Of a stretch of DNA of 64,000 nt, positions 11,611 to 24,015 are shown one piece after another; position 1 is the stretch's first letter, and the number at the start of each line of letters is the position of its first letter. The stretch lies in assembly GCA_024449915.1 (NCBI GenBank), contig JAMZAV010000439.1, positions 288,227 through 352,226 of the forward strand, in the 5' to 3' direction. This DNA is from Sweltsa coloradensis (lineage: Eukaryota; Arthropoda; Insecta; Plecoptera; Chloroperlidae). The translations under genes were made by a program, and so were the position numbers. The notes below the pieces were generated by a model, which had not been told where the DNA came from, ran no database searches, and saw only the letters and a list, made by a program, of their open reading frames with translations.

Positions 11611-11859
11611 AAGTCCCCCCCCCCACACTTGATAGCTTGACACCCCCCCCCCACTGAGGGGGTCAAGTCATCAAATCACTGAGGTATGAGATGGGTGTCG
11701 CTCGATCGCAGCGCTATAAATAATGTTATCATCATTCCGGCCGCCGACGCGAAAGTTTGTCAAAAACATATAATATAATTTTGCAATTACAACAACCATC
11801 ACCAGTCACCACAAACAAATGTTATAAAAAAACATGCCTAAAACTCGTTAAAATATTCC

Positions 11860-12056
11860 AATCGAGAGAAGAAAAGAAAAGAAAAGAAAGAAGAAAGACG
11901 AAAGAAAGAATCGGAAAAAAATCCAGGGACTATGCGCCCAGGACCCACATTAGCTGCGCAGGCCTCCCCAAGCCCCCCCCCCCCCCCTTGTACAAAATCA
12001 CATGCTTTACCCACGAAAGACAGTTTACCCACGAAAGACCGTTTACCCATGAATAA
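11860..12056. repeat. Low-complexity block: GA-rich, C15 and a short tandem repeat
   Basis: Purine stretch of gaaaa/gaaag words (11868-11915), C15 at 11973-11987, and a 22-bp unit tttacccacgaaagac repeated about 2.5 times (12008-12056). ORFs here are compositional artefacts. Confidence 0.6.
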
Positions 12057-13051
12057 TTATGTTATGTTATTGTTTAGATTTAGTTTGACCCCCCCCCCAC
12101 TACAGAAATAGTTCCTATACGCCAACGCCCCTGTTCCGGCAGGCTACATGTCGCGACAGACCGTCCGTAGATGACAACCTGACTTGGACCTGCCTGCCTC
12201 ACCAACTGCCACATGGCATCATGTAAACAAACAGCACCTGCGTAGAAAATAACCTGTCATGCAAGTTACTTGGCGCAAATTACTTACAATTCCAACTGTA
12301 TGGCGTCGTGTAAACGCAATTTGGTGGCAAAAGACCTGCTCCAAGTAACGTGCCGCAAGTCGTTTGCCTCCTGTCTGGCGCCGTTGTAAACGAGGCTACA
12401 AACAATTTTTTTTTAATTGTAGGGGTAGTCGTTACGACACCACCACCAACCAATCCTGACTTATAGTTGGAAGCCAGTTCAAGGTTAAATATTTTCTCCC
12501 AACTATATCCTCAAGCCTCGAAATCGGACAAACCAGGCTTCAATGTATAGAATGCAAGGGATAGCTGTATCCTGTATCGATTGTCTTATTGGGGTTCTGT
12601 GGTTTGCACTATCATAGCAGGCTGTCACTAATATCTCATTAGAATGAGGGTTTGTTACGTTTGTTACGATCAAAACACAGATTCAAAATATTTTTATCGT
12701 TTTTTTTTAGTATAACTGACCGCAGATGTGGTCCAGCAGAGTTTTTTTTAGTAATTTCCGAAGCTCTGATCGCGACTGGCTGCGTATCCTATGTAAGAAC
12801 CTTCCAAAGTTTTTTTTTTATGTGAAATTTTGGGATAACAAAATGGTAAGCATGTATGTGCGGAGATTCGCTGAATTTGACAGTCACGAGTCGCGAGCTG
12901 TTTTGAAACATAGCAAGTGTGGTATCTATCGAGTTCGCCTGTTGTTATGCTAATATGCTACTCGCTGCGGCAGGCAGCAATGAAAGTTGCCTACTCTTCA
13001 GACGGCAGGGGCTGCTTGAACACTCACTCTGTTCGCGCTAGCCGCATTACA

Positions 13052-13334
13052 CAGCGGTCTGATTCTGTAAAATCGTTATGGAAGATAACGATCGTTATCC
13101 GGCACTTTAGCGACAATTTTGCGTGTCGACTGATTCTGTAAAAATGATAGCGATCGCTATGATAACGAGAATGAAAAAGGAGTCTGCTATGACTATGCTA
13201 TCAAGATACATAAATGGCGGCCGTAGCGACTATTTTACAGAATCGGTCGATAACGATAATTTATAACGATTGATATTTCATATCAACCGTGATCGCTATC
13301 GCTATCATAGCGACTATTTTACAAAATCGCACTG
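13052..13334. mobile_element. Palindrome-rich MITE with GATTnTGTAAAAT motifs
   Basis: Ends CAGCGGTCTGATTCTGTAAA and (reverse complement) CAGTGCGATTTTGTAAAAT. The motif occurs four times, two in each orientation, with agcgatcgctat-type palindromes beside them. No target duplication was visible. Confidence 0.5.
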
Positions 13335-13435
13335 CAGGAGCGTCACACACTAGAGTTTGGAGTTTGGACATTGGGTGGGCGCAAATCCAGCAGTGGCAAA
13401 TCCAAAAATTCGCAAGGGGAGGGGGGCTTTAGTGG

Positions 13436-13750
13436 CAGTGGCGTATCCAGGAATTCATAATTCGACCAATGAATTCATAGATGTACCCAAGGCTAAGTGG
13501 GGGGTCCGGGGGCAAGCCCTCCGGAAAAATGTTTTCCTTTAAGGTCATTTTGGTGAAAATCTGTGCGTTTTAAAGCATCACAACAACCAACTTTGTATCT
13601 ACTTTCATCACTTTGGTGAAAATCTGTACGTTTTAAAGGATGATTAACCGTGTGTTGTTAATTGGGGAAAAAAAGGAAAACGAGGAAATTATTGGGGGGC
13701 GCACGCAACCCCCCCCCCCCCAAAAAAAATAATATGTAGTGACGCCACTG
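13436..13750 (+). mobile_element. hAT-like MITE with CAGTGGCGT ends
   Basis: The left end CAGTGGCGTATCCAGGAATT and right end GACGCCACTG form short inverted repeats. Inside are a tandem pair (ttggtgaaaatctg and gtacgttttaaag; 13551, 13613) and C13. Flanks show no clear duplication. The left 13 bases match the right end near 9930 in reverse. Confidence 0.5.
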
Positions 13751-14049
13751 GCCACATACACGTTTTGGAAATAACTACAAAAATACTCTTTGGTGGCCTA
13801 TTTACGGTCACCAAATAAAAACAATATTTAAATAATGTGCTTTGAATTTGATAGAGACATGTACACATTATACTTCCATCTGTTGCGATAGGAAGAAAAC
13901 AAGTATTCCGGCTGAAGTGTCAAAGTTCTCAAATATAGTCCTTCGTAGGAGTCACCGAAGTCACGTGACACTCTTAGTCTTATCTAATGATGCGGGAGAT
14001 AGAGATCACGGATACCACGGGTACAATTGTAACTGAAAAATGTTCAGAG

Positions 14050-16030
14050 GTTTTTAAATCCAGTCACCGGTCACACGCCGTATATCATAACGGCTGCGGC
14101 TACAACAACGGAGAAACTATACGCGCCTGGCTTTGGCTACAATCACAAAAATGTAAACGTTTTGTTTGATTTCAGAATTTTCCGATTTCAATATGTTAAA
14201 AATTAAAAACTGCTACATTTACTCCCCAAATTCTTCAATAAATTTTGCGGCCCTCTCCCACGTTTATGTTTTCAAACAAGTTATATTATTATATAATTCA
14301 TAACATTAGGCAGAACCTAATTCATTTCTCCTGTAACCCATCTCAAGAAAGATTTCCAAACACTCAAAATAAAACACTGTAGTAAATTGAGAAACAGTTG
14401 TTATGGCATAAGTGCGCATTTAAAGCCGGATTATCCGGGACACTACCAGTTGCATCGGTCCTGTCCCGGTGTCCCGAAAATAACTTTACTTTCCTGACGG
14501 CAAAATATCCCGGGAAGTGATCTTGAAGAATATGGGCGTGTATGCAATCCAAGGGCAGATTTCCAAACTGGGATGAAAGTCAAGTGTGAAGATGTGGCCA
14601 TGGATATAGAAATTATAATGACCACTGTATTATCATTATTATTTTGACACAGTTAATTAAACACGTAGAAGAATATATTTTCCAGAAGTATTGTCACTTA
14701 ATGTGACTCTTGTGAGTTTTGTTAAAAGAATCCACAACCCATAAGTTCGTCTATGATAAGGTTTCAATAATGTTATAATATGCCCACTTTCTTGATTCCT
14801 CACAAGCAATCAAAAGTGGGATAGGGGAGCAGGGTAGCAAACTTGTATAAAGGAATTATCATAATGGTTATTATTTTTGTCCTGGATTTCTGTTTGGTAA
14901 ATATGGTAATACCACGCCCTACATAATACGAGTACTTGAAACGTGGTTTCATTTGCCTCGATACAACATTAAATAAGTAAACATCAACTTTATATAAAAA
15001 ATATTTACGTCATACATTACTATGATAATATTGTGATGCTATAAAAAAAATGCAAAAAAACTGTTATGCAATGGAAAAAACCATAAGTATCGTGTTATTG
15101 ATGCTAAAACCATACTATTATCAGCAAGAGCTAGATTAGTTGATGGGAGGCGAAACTCGAAGGGGCTTTGCCCCCCTACTGAGATGAGATGTAATAATAA
15201 GTCGCAATGACTGCTTTCCTTATCACTTTCAAAGGTCTAAGGTTATCTTTCAACAGAAAGGGCAACATTGATGATATCATTTTATAACAGACAATAATTT
15301 TTGTGGACGACTGCATCTACATGTGCATGCTAAAGTGATGTTCACGTGTTCATACTGCAATGCTTGCAGTTGGTTGGGGCCCATGCATTGTATAATTTAT
15401 TTACTGAGTATTGTGTCGTCAGAGGAGTTTTATCAACCTCGATGGCCTTTTAGTCTTTTAACATTGTGTTATAGGCGCGTGCTATAGCCACGTAATCGTG
15501 AACAAAGGTCAGAAAGTTCATTTCCTTTCAGCCGCATGATGAGGCCATGTGGGTAGCGGCACCGCACCATATATGTACCAACATTTTTTAAACCATAACA
15601 ATCATGTTAAACTTCCAAATCTATAATTCGACGTTGATTTTACAGTTGAAAATACAAAAAATACTGCACCAAAGTGCTTCCATTCCTGTGCGACCAATCC
15701 CACAATCACCGATTGACAAGTGAAGAAATATATTAGTATTATAGCTAGTGCTGCTCTCGAATTACAAAAACTATGTGACATAAAATTGTAATATCTATAC
15801 GTTTTTGTGATTTAAAAACGATTCGGTGTCGATTTACGACATGAGCCTTGAATCGGTTGAACAACACTTTTCTCACAGTTAAACAATAAAACATACTTCC
15901 AGTTACCGATAAAAACAATAATTGTTGTTAAATTAATTAATTACACGATATTATCATAAATATGAAGATAGTGAGGATATGTTTCACCATTGTCGTGAGA
16001 TATAACCTATAGGACTGAGAATTCAATGCT
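14050..16030. other. No gene recognised
   Basis: AT-rich, unique-looking sequence. Short ORFs at 14364-14625 (-) lie in gtcccgg-containing repeat debris related to 5720-5760. No splice-bounded exon candidate was found. Confidence 0.5.
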
Positions 16031-16034
16031 ACAT

Positions 16035-16262
16035 TATCGACAGTGTTCGCTCGAGCGCTAAGCGCTTGACTCTGATCTCGTCGTGACTGGCAATCCTGAC
16101 GGAGATTTCCGAGATTTTCCTCAGTCGCTAATGTGAATGCAAGGGATTGAGTACTTTGAAACAGCCCCCGGACATCCCTCCACAATTGTCCTTTATATAA
16201 AGTTCACCTGAAGAGGTCATACACTGCACCCTATTACAGGTTCGATTCCCATGGGAAAAAGT
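16035..16262 (+). repeat. SINE-B, diverged copy
   Basis: tctgatctcgtcgtgactgg, ggcaatcctgac, ttttcctcagtcg, ggacatccctccacaattgt and cacctgaagagg follow the same order as 11291-11610. The B-box is degraded (tctcgtcgt). Confidence 0.6.
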
Positions 16263-16870
16263 ACTACATTGAATCCCTCTAAACTGTGTCTGCGTTATGT
16301 ACATTTATCTCGTCTTCTATGTTTATTAGTATTTAAAATGTGTAAATCACTGTGATTTCAAAGGCATAATAATTTTGTTCCGCTAATGAGCTATCTAAGG
16401 CATACCATTGCAAATTAAATCAGAAAATCCTACCTTTATATGCATGCATTATGCAGTAATTTTAGCATCATTAAAATACATCATGCTTTCACCAACCATA
16501 TGTCCATGGAATATGAGAGAAATCGACCAAACACACAAAGCAGTTTCGACTTCCACCTTTCAATGTAACCCTCCATTAGTGATTATCAAATTCATGTTAA
16601 AATCTTGATATAGGACGTATTTGCCGTCCGAGGGCCGACAAAAAGGTTTGGCGCAAATGCTTTATAGTACTAATTTAAAATTTCTTGATACTATTATGTA
16701 AATTGTTATTACATCCGTTTCTTACTAGTATTGAATTGTGAATTTTTTGTTATTGTTTATACCAATAAACCTTTATGAGATGCGTGGATTTCTTAAAGAG
16801 TGTTGTTAGTGTTGAAGTTTGTTTATAAATAAATTTAATGTAATACAAAAAAAAATCATTATTATTATTA

Positions 16871-17489
16871 CTAGGAAGCTTCGCAAACGCTTTTTCAGGC
16901 GCGTTGTTGGATGGGCGTAATTTTTTAAACGAAAAAAAACGTAAAATTGCGATTTTTATGAGAAATAATTTTTCGATTACGCTCAAATTTCACACGAATA
17001 TATAAATTTATAAAATTAAGGTTCTGTGAAAAAATCATTACAATCGATAAAGCGTGTAGGTGTTATTGTCAAAGAATTTTAAAAAATCGAAAAAAATCGT
17101 AAAATTGCGATTTTCATAAAAAATAATTTTTTGATTATGTTCAAATTTCACACGAATATATTAATTCATAAAATAAAGATTCTGTGAAAAAATCATTACA
17201 ATCAAATAAAGCGTGTAGATGTTATAAGTCGAAGTTTTTTTTTAAATCGAAAAAAATCGTAAAATTGCGATTTTTATGAGAAATAATTTTTCGATTGCGC
17301 TCAAAAAGGTGGCAGTTCTTAGTTCAGAGATTTCGAAGGGCTCCATAAAATTTCATTGCAATTGGAGTAACGGTTTAGCCGGAATCGTGTTAACAGTCAC
17401 CACAAAAATACAAAATAAAAAAACATTCCGGATTTTTTTCTCCAGTGTAATGAAATGGAATCTTCGCTTCGCTCGCTACGCTCATCCAA
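16871..17489 (-). mobile_element. HLE-1 element (Helentron-like), minus strand
   Basis: On the minus strand it begins TTGGATGAGCGTAGCGAGCG (end at 17489) and finishes with the subterminal partner, GCGCC hairpin region and CCTAG (16871-16875). Two to three ~150-bp tandem units (AATTTTTCGATT words at 16964, 17125, 17285). It is flanked on both sides by ATT microsatellite. Confidence 0.72.
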
Positions 17490-17640
<151 letters not shown>

Positions 17641-18370
17641 TGTCGATGACAAACCCTGGTATGTAACAAGAGCCACAATATTTGCGATGCGGCCGTGATA
17701 CCGAATTGTCTGGAAGGTCATAGACTTGAACCGAAACTCCGAAGCCGTGATTATTATGCTGATAGCCTCGGTGTTAAAAATAGTTAGGAATTGGTGGTCT
17801 TATCCACTGACGAGGGTCATACCAGACAGGGTCACACTTTAGAGGTCGCACTTCTCACATTCACATACATTGTACACGTAGGCCGGTTTCATTAGTTTTG
17901 TTTGTCATGTTCGTTATGGAAGGAAATTATTTTTAAAAGAATTCGGACAATAATGACCTGCAGTACTATTTGTTATTCAAATGTCGACACATATTTTCCC
18001 CCTTATCTCCCCCCTTTCAAATTTGAATTAATTGTCGTTGAAATATTTTCCAGAGCACTCGTGTCTGTGTCCACATTATTTTGTTGTTTTTGCTTCCAAA
18101 AAAACCTCACCTCAGTCAAAGCCTCAGTCATCAGTATAGCAGCCGACTGACATGACAAATTCTTGAAACTTTGTATATAGTTGTCATTGTCAATGTCATG
18201 GAAAAAACATGAAAATGAAAGCTCCTAGTTAGGCCTACACTTATTGAATTAACTGTCACAATTTAATGACTAATCAACAAACTTATCCATTAGTCTCAAA
18301 AGTCAAACCCAAATGCGTCAGAAATGATAAAGATATGATGACAACACGTAGTCCTAAGGTTAAAGACTAC

Positions 18371-18738
18371 ACCAATATTAAAACCACGCAAAATTACAGT
18401 TTTTTTCGTAATATCTCGAGAACGGTACAAAATATCTAAAAACTGATTGCAGACAGCTACGCGGTTTAGTTAGAACAATATAATGCAAGCAAAAATATTT
18501 AATTGTAATAATCGGTGCGTTTTGTATTTCAGGTAATATGCATTTTATTAATTTTATATAAAATAAAAAACTTAATTACAATATTACAAATATACATTAC
18601 AATATTTTTTTTGTACAGACTATAGTCCTCTCAAAACCTTATAGTTGTTTGCAACTGCAGTTTTCCGATATTTTGCAGCGTTCTCGAGATGTCACTAAAA
18701 AAAACGTAAATTTCGGTGGTTTTGACTTTTGATATTGG
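18371..18738. mobile_element. Foldback MITE, family E
   Basis: Left arm (ccaatattaaaaccacg, cgtaatatctcgagaacg) pairs with the right arm (cgttctcgagatgtcac, cggtggttttgac, gatattgg). The interior (aaaatatctaaaaactgatt, aataatgcaag) recurs at 62440-62650. No ORF. Confidence 0.65.
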
Positions 18739-19539
18739 TGAGGAAGCCGACGTGATTTGATGTTCGGCTCGCTCCTAGTCAAGTTGTCCTGCAGCCCATT
18801 ACATTCTTAATACAACTCGGCACACTTAATAGTGAAGGACATCTGTACGCCTCTATCATATCAGATTTTCAATATTTATTATAGATCAATCAGAAAATGC
18901 GTAGTTATTTGGGTCTTTTGACCATTTTGACAGATTCTAAATTCTAGAAAATTGAATTTATTTTTTGTTGATTTTGTGCTATATGATAGATGCATTCATA
19001 ACTAATTTTTGATAAAATTATAAAAAATCACAAATAGATGTAACTAAAATTGTCTGAGAAATTTGAAAGCGCGTAAAATGAGCATGCCGGCCGGGCTCCT
19101 CGTTACGCAACCATTATGTCTCGTTAGATTTATTTGAAAATATTATTTCAAACGGTAAGTTTCGACATAATCTCTTCTTATAGATATGTCATAATGTAGA
19201 CCAAGACTGCCGTTATGTCTATAGTCTCACTGATAGGCAAGACAGGCACCAAGAAGCAAAGCAGAAATGATGACCCTTACGTAAGATTATCTCATTTAAA
19301 CTGTTTGGCCTTTGACCCCCCTTCACCCAAATATAATTCGGAACCACAAGTTACTAAACGAAGTAACAACACAACCTGTCTATAATGGTATTTGTTACAC
19401 AGAAATCAAGATGCACGGTGTGCTAAACAGGAAATTCGTAACATACACGTGCAATTGCAAATGAAATATAATTATGAAATGAATTTTTGTTATAGGCCTA
19501 AAAAAAATAATTACAAACGGACAAGACAGAGATGAGACG

Positions 19540-19830
19540 GAACGCACCTTCTTCCCTTCTCTTGCATTTGCATGTGGCTGGATCTGTCCAACACAGGTTT
19601 GTCCTCTCTTCCATACCCCCGCCCGTCTGGAGGTTAGCAATGAGGGGAGTATTCCCTGAAACTAGAGGCGAGCACTGGCAGTCGTCGTCAGGGACCCCTC
19701 CTCACCCCTTGACGAATTCCCCGACGACGACGACCATGACAACACGAACGATGAAAACTATAATGACCACGACGTGAGAACCCCCACCCAATTTCCTCCC
19801 CCTTCTCGTAGCTGGTTCTGACCATCATGG
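19540..19830 (+). repeat. Dispersed repeat D
   Basis: gtggctggatctgtccaacac, gttagcaatgaggggagta, ctgaaactagaggcgagc and cgtcgtcagggacccctcc match the 3660 and 4235 fragments. The 19532-19777 ORF derives from it. Confidence 0.5.
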
Positions 19831-19834
19831 GACT

Positions 19835-20037
19835 CCCCTAAGCTAGAGTGGCGCATAATGACTAACTGTTGATGCGCCCTTAATCCAAATAAACTAAACT
19901 TAATAATGTACTATCCACATCCCCTAAGCTAGAGTGGCGCATATAATGACTTGTTGATTCGCCCTTAATCCAAATAAACTACACTTAATTATACTATCCA
20001 CATCCTCTAAGCTGGCGCATAATGACTAAACGGTTGG
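19835..20037 (+). repeat. Tandem repeat of repeat-D tail, 82-86 bp, about 2.4 copies
   Basis: The unit with ctaagctagagtggcgcata, gcgcccttaatccaaat and ctatccacat starts near 19835, 19921 and 20004. A single related tail is at 23950-24015. Confidence 0.75.
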
Positions 20038-20343
20038 TGAACTATAGTATTTAAAAGAAAGCAAGGTTTTTTCGTTCAATAGTGACAAAACAGGTAAATT
20101 TATATTTTAAGACGCATATTGTATTATGTTTTTAATATTTATGAGTTAATAGTTTGAACAAGGATTGTCTAATAAAAATAGACAATGCTTGTCCGTGTAC
20201 AAGCAAACACTCAAGATAGATGCGAGTGCACAAGACGGGTCTTTCGTAGGTCAACAGTCAAAAGTCAACACAATATACGCAACTATACTATCATTCTTGT
20301 ACACATCAAAATATAGGCCTACAGATTGATAGTGCCCCACTGG

Positions 20344-20811
20344 CATCCCCAATTTGGCACTTTGCGCATAATTCCCTAAAACATTGTCAGGCTAATTTAG
20401 TGCGCAATTAGTGCATTCTATACACTTCCCCAATTGTTTATGCATGGTATCAAATTTACTAATTGTTTGGGATAATTTATTCGCTGAAGTCTAAATAATT
20501 TAAAATATCACTTTTGGCGTATACTATTTGTAACCGGAAGTGCACAATTAGTGGGAGACGTGTCGGAATTGACGCCTAATAATTATTGCACTTATTAGTG
20601 GCACATTTTGGAATATAATCATGTGCTCATAAGTGAGTGGGGGCGTGGGGGTGCACCGTGAAGTTGGCACCCCCAACACTAATTATATCAATTATCTCCA
20701 AAACTATAGCTGTGCACTAACTCTGGGGATAAGTGTTATAGAAAGCACTAATTGCGCACTAAATAGCCTGACATGTTTTAGAATTAGTGCGCAAAGTGCC
20801 AAGTGGGGATG
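20344..20811. mobile_element. Foldback MITE with ~88-bp arms
   Basis: 20344-20432 pairs with 20725-20811: both carry ggcactttgcgca, acattgtcaggct (acatgtcaggct) and tagtgcgcaattagtgc in inverted order. A direct repeat (gaagttggcacccccaacac) occurs at about 20660 and 20818. Non-coding. Confidence 0.7.
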
Positions 20812-21480
20812 CAGCGTGAAGTTGGCACCCCCAACACTAATTGGTAATTATGAATTTACTATTTTATTTCCACCAGAGAATGCAATCTCTTAATTTCATA
20901 ATCAAATTTACATCACTCGTGTACAGATGAAGTACCTTGGCGTTCCAAGGGCATGCGCCATCCGCACTTTGAAAATGACCTGAACGTTTTGTGCCTAAGA
21001 GACATCGACAACAACGATATCGACAAACAACTATAACTAGCTAACTTGAAGGTAAACGTTCAGAGTTTCGACCCTAACTTCAACAAATATCTTCCCACTG
21101 CCAAAACGTCAGACCCCCTTCCCTCTACCAGTGCTTCATAACATTGTAGACTTCTCTATCTTGTAGCACCTCGATCAGATAAGTCAATATAAATTATCGC
21201 TTACTTTATATATAACGTATCCGGATTATTAACAATAAATTTATACATAGGGCCTAATCCAAAATAAATAAGGTTTATTTTCGAAACGATTTCAAACCAC
21301 GGACTTCAACAATAAAGAAGATAGACCTTGTTGTGATTTTAATAGTGTTTGTGTAATAATAAAGTAATAATGCAATGGTTTTGGTAACACACTCGTGAAA
21401 ATTGGTAACTTTCTCTACCAAAACCCAAATCCGACTATTAGACTGGATTCTCGTGAAATGGGTCGTGTCGTTGTGAGTGT

Positions 21481-21845
21481 GGCTCGTTGGTCTTGTGGTT
21501 AGCGTCTTTGCTTCCAATGCAGAAGGTCCAGAGTTCGATTCCCGTTAAAGTCAGAAGTTAACGTTAAAGTCAGAAGTTTTTAACTCCTGATTTAGACTAT
21601 ATTCCATTAGTTCTTGGCTTAGGAATTTGTAAACGGTGACTTTGGAGCCGCCCTAGCAACGAGGCACATTCGGCCTTGTTGATTCTGACGTTGATCTGCG
21701 GGTGTTCGCACTGTCCATACCACTGATTGCTATATTTCCCATTAAAAAAAATATCGATCTTTAGTTGGTTATCGCTCACTCGTCGATTGCGTCGGGGCCT
21801 CCAGGGTTGGCTTGGTCGCTTTAGTTTACTGTCCCCCAATTGGAA
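21481..21845 (+). repeat. SINE-A, tRNA-derived, copy 1
   Basis: Head with A-box TGGTCTTGTGG (21488-21498) and B-box AGTTCGATTCC (21532-21542). The downstream body holds GTGACTTTGGAGCC (21636-21649), ctagcaacgaggcacattc and a ggttggcttggtcgctttag tail. It is too long and diverged for a functional tRNA gene. Confidence 0.72.
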
Positions 21846-22684
21846 ATAAGTTATATGACTGAGTGGGTTGTCTAAATACGAACTTATTTATTTATTCTAT
21901 TTATTTACAAGGTCGAATGAGCATCATTGTAAAGTCATAGAAATACAAATAACAATTCAGAAACATTCTTAGAAATTGAGTCAATTTTGTCAATACTCTA
22001 GAAATTAAGTAGATGTTGTCCTTACTTATCCCGGGATGGTGTGGAAATCAATATCATGTGCAGTAAACACAATATGGATTGAAGTACGCTGTTGCAACCA
22101 TACTTTCTTGGAACTAATTACAAATTCAATCAAACTTTGTTCTAGTAGCTCGTGCAGCTTAGATGTAATATCATGTTGGAAATTTTAACTGAAAATCAAA
22201 AGATCAGTCCCTGGTCCCTGCTTTATTGTTAAGTATACAAAAACAATTTAGGTTGGTCGAATGAAAAAAGGACTTATGGTTAAACGGAAGTTTATTTCTT
22301 GTATACATCTTGGTCGGGAGTTCGCTGGACATAACCACACAATGAGTAATTTTAAAAAAAAATTGGCCCAGCTTTCCAAGCACAAAATTAAATGTTGACA
22401 TGATTTTTTTATATCGGTTTTGCACATCTAATTTGTAATGTAGTGAGTCGGTAAATAACCGTAAAATTACCAGGCATGTGGTAAAATAGGAACATTTTTT
22501 AAATTTCCGGGCATTTCCTGCCAAACCGGAACGGGAAATTTTAAATACAATCAAAATAGAATATTCCTCCATGTTCTCAACTCTTGCAATCACCAATGCA
22601 TCCTGACGTCCCAGCAGTCTATCTGAAATTACTTATGAGATGAATTCTCGAACGCAACTAGTTTTTCGAGTTTTTTTTTAGTTG

Positions 22685-22815
22685 TTAAGGCGAATTCAAG
22701 GGATTGAGTCCTTTTAAACATCCCTCGGACATTCCCTTCACAATTGTCCAAATTCCAAAATACTTCACCTGTAGAGGGGCAATACACCTCAGGGAGGTTT
22801 CCCATAAGGGAAATT
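22685..22815 (+). repeat. SINE-B body fragment
   Basis: gggattgagtcctttt, ggacattcccttcacaattg and cacctgtagaggggcaatac align with the SINE-B body. The tRNA head is absent. Confidence 0.5.
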
Positions 22816-23725
22816 AAAAATGGGAAAATTACTGTTTGTATAGCAAAGGGCAGTGGTGCACTGACCATAAGGACAGGAGCAATAGCTCCTGGTCCCCAAG
22901 TGGGTGGGTGGTGTCCGTGGAGGAGTCTTTTAAGCCGAAATAAATTATTGATTCTTCTATTGAGGAGTCAGTAATGATCCAAACATATAATACTATCTTT
23001 ATAACGTCCATTACTAGGAAAACGCTAAGTCGTTGCTAGACGAGTGAGCGAGCCATGTGTTGAAGTATTATGCAAAAGATTAAGGGCTAAAAATATTTTT
23101 TGGGGGTTAAAGCTCCTTTTAGAAATTAAATTAAAATTTCAAAACAACTAAAGTGTATATCCTTCACACAAACAAAACGGTAATCCCTTGAGTTGTCATT
23201 TTTTCAGTTATAACATAACGAAATAACTGTAGTATAAAGAATTTTTTCGCCTTTGACGAACGGGCCTCCGGTGACTGGAGCTTCGCCACAGACCCCAGCT
23301 ATCCCACCCACAGAATCTGCTAATAAATTTGCCCCCCCCCCCCAACTTTCAAAACGTTCCTACGCGCCTGCTCTATCAGAATCGACAAATTGCGTTGAAT
23401 CATGTGGTAGCATTGAATTTTCTTCAACAAAGGAATAGCTGTTTGTCTGGTAGAGAGCTATGCGAAATCAAACAAAATCCAACAAAACATTGAAGAAATC
23501 AGATTGCTGCATGAAAATATTGAGGATAACGAGGTTTGTTTTGTGTGTTTATACGTTTTCTCTCTGGTAACTTAAAGTTTATTTTTATCTACAGGTTTTA
23601 ATTGTACGCAACACAGGGGCGAATATTGCCCCCACCTTCCAACCCTTCCCATGACCCTGTGAGGCTCCTATTTTTTTTTCATAGCCAACCTATAACACAT
23701 CAATGTGTTAAAACAATAAATAAAA
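22816..23725. other. No gene recognised; transposon debris
   Basis: Includes a GC-rich module (ggagcttcgccacagacccc, 23275-23300), C12 at 23332-23343 and the cctacgcgcctgc end at 23358, all seen beside other hAT-like fragments. Confidence 0.45.
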
Positions 23726-23879
23726 ATAAATAAATAAATAAATAAAAAATAATTATCAATATCACTTCTTTAGTCTTTTAAACGTGTGTTTAGACCTTTC
23801 ATATACTTGCAACTTTGTAAAGTTTTCGCCTTCGTGGGGCCCTGCCACACTTTACCCGAGAATGGCTAGACTAAAATTT

Positions 23880-24015
23880 TGCAAGAATCTCCCGTTCCTC
23901 CCTCTACCGAGGCTGGTTCTGACCAGCATAGGAATTTCCTCCCCATTCCATGCGCTAGAGTAGTCCATTATGACCTAACGGTTGACCGCCCTTAATCCAA
24001 ATAAACTTAAACTAA
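23880..24015 (+). repeat. Dispersed repeat D with AT-rich tail
   Basis: gaggctggttctgaccagcat, gctagagtagtccattatga and cttaatccaaataaac match 19810-19910. A (AAAT)n microsatellite lies at 23727-23752. Confidence 0.5.

Noticed and set aside
21481..21555. A functional tRNA gene
   Set aside because: A and B boxes are present, but the acceptor stem does not close and a SINE body follows; two diverged copies exist.
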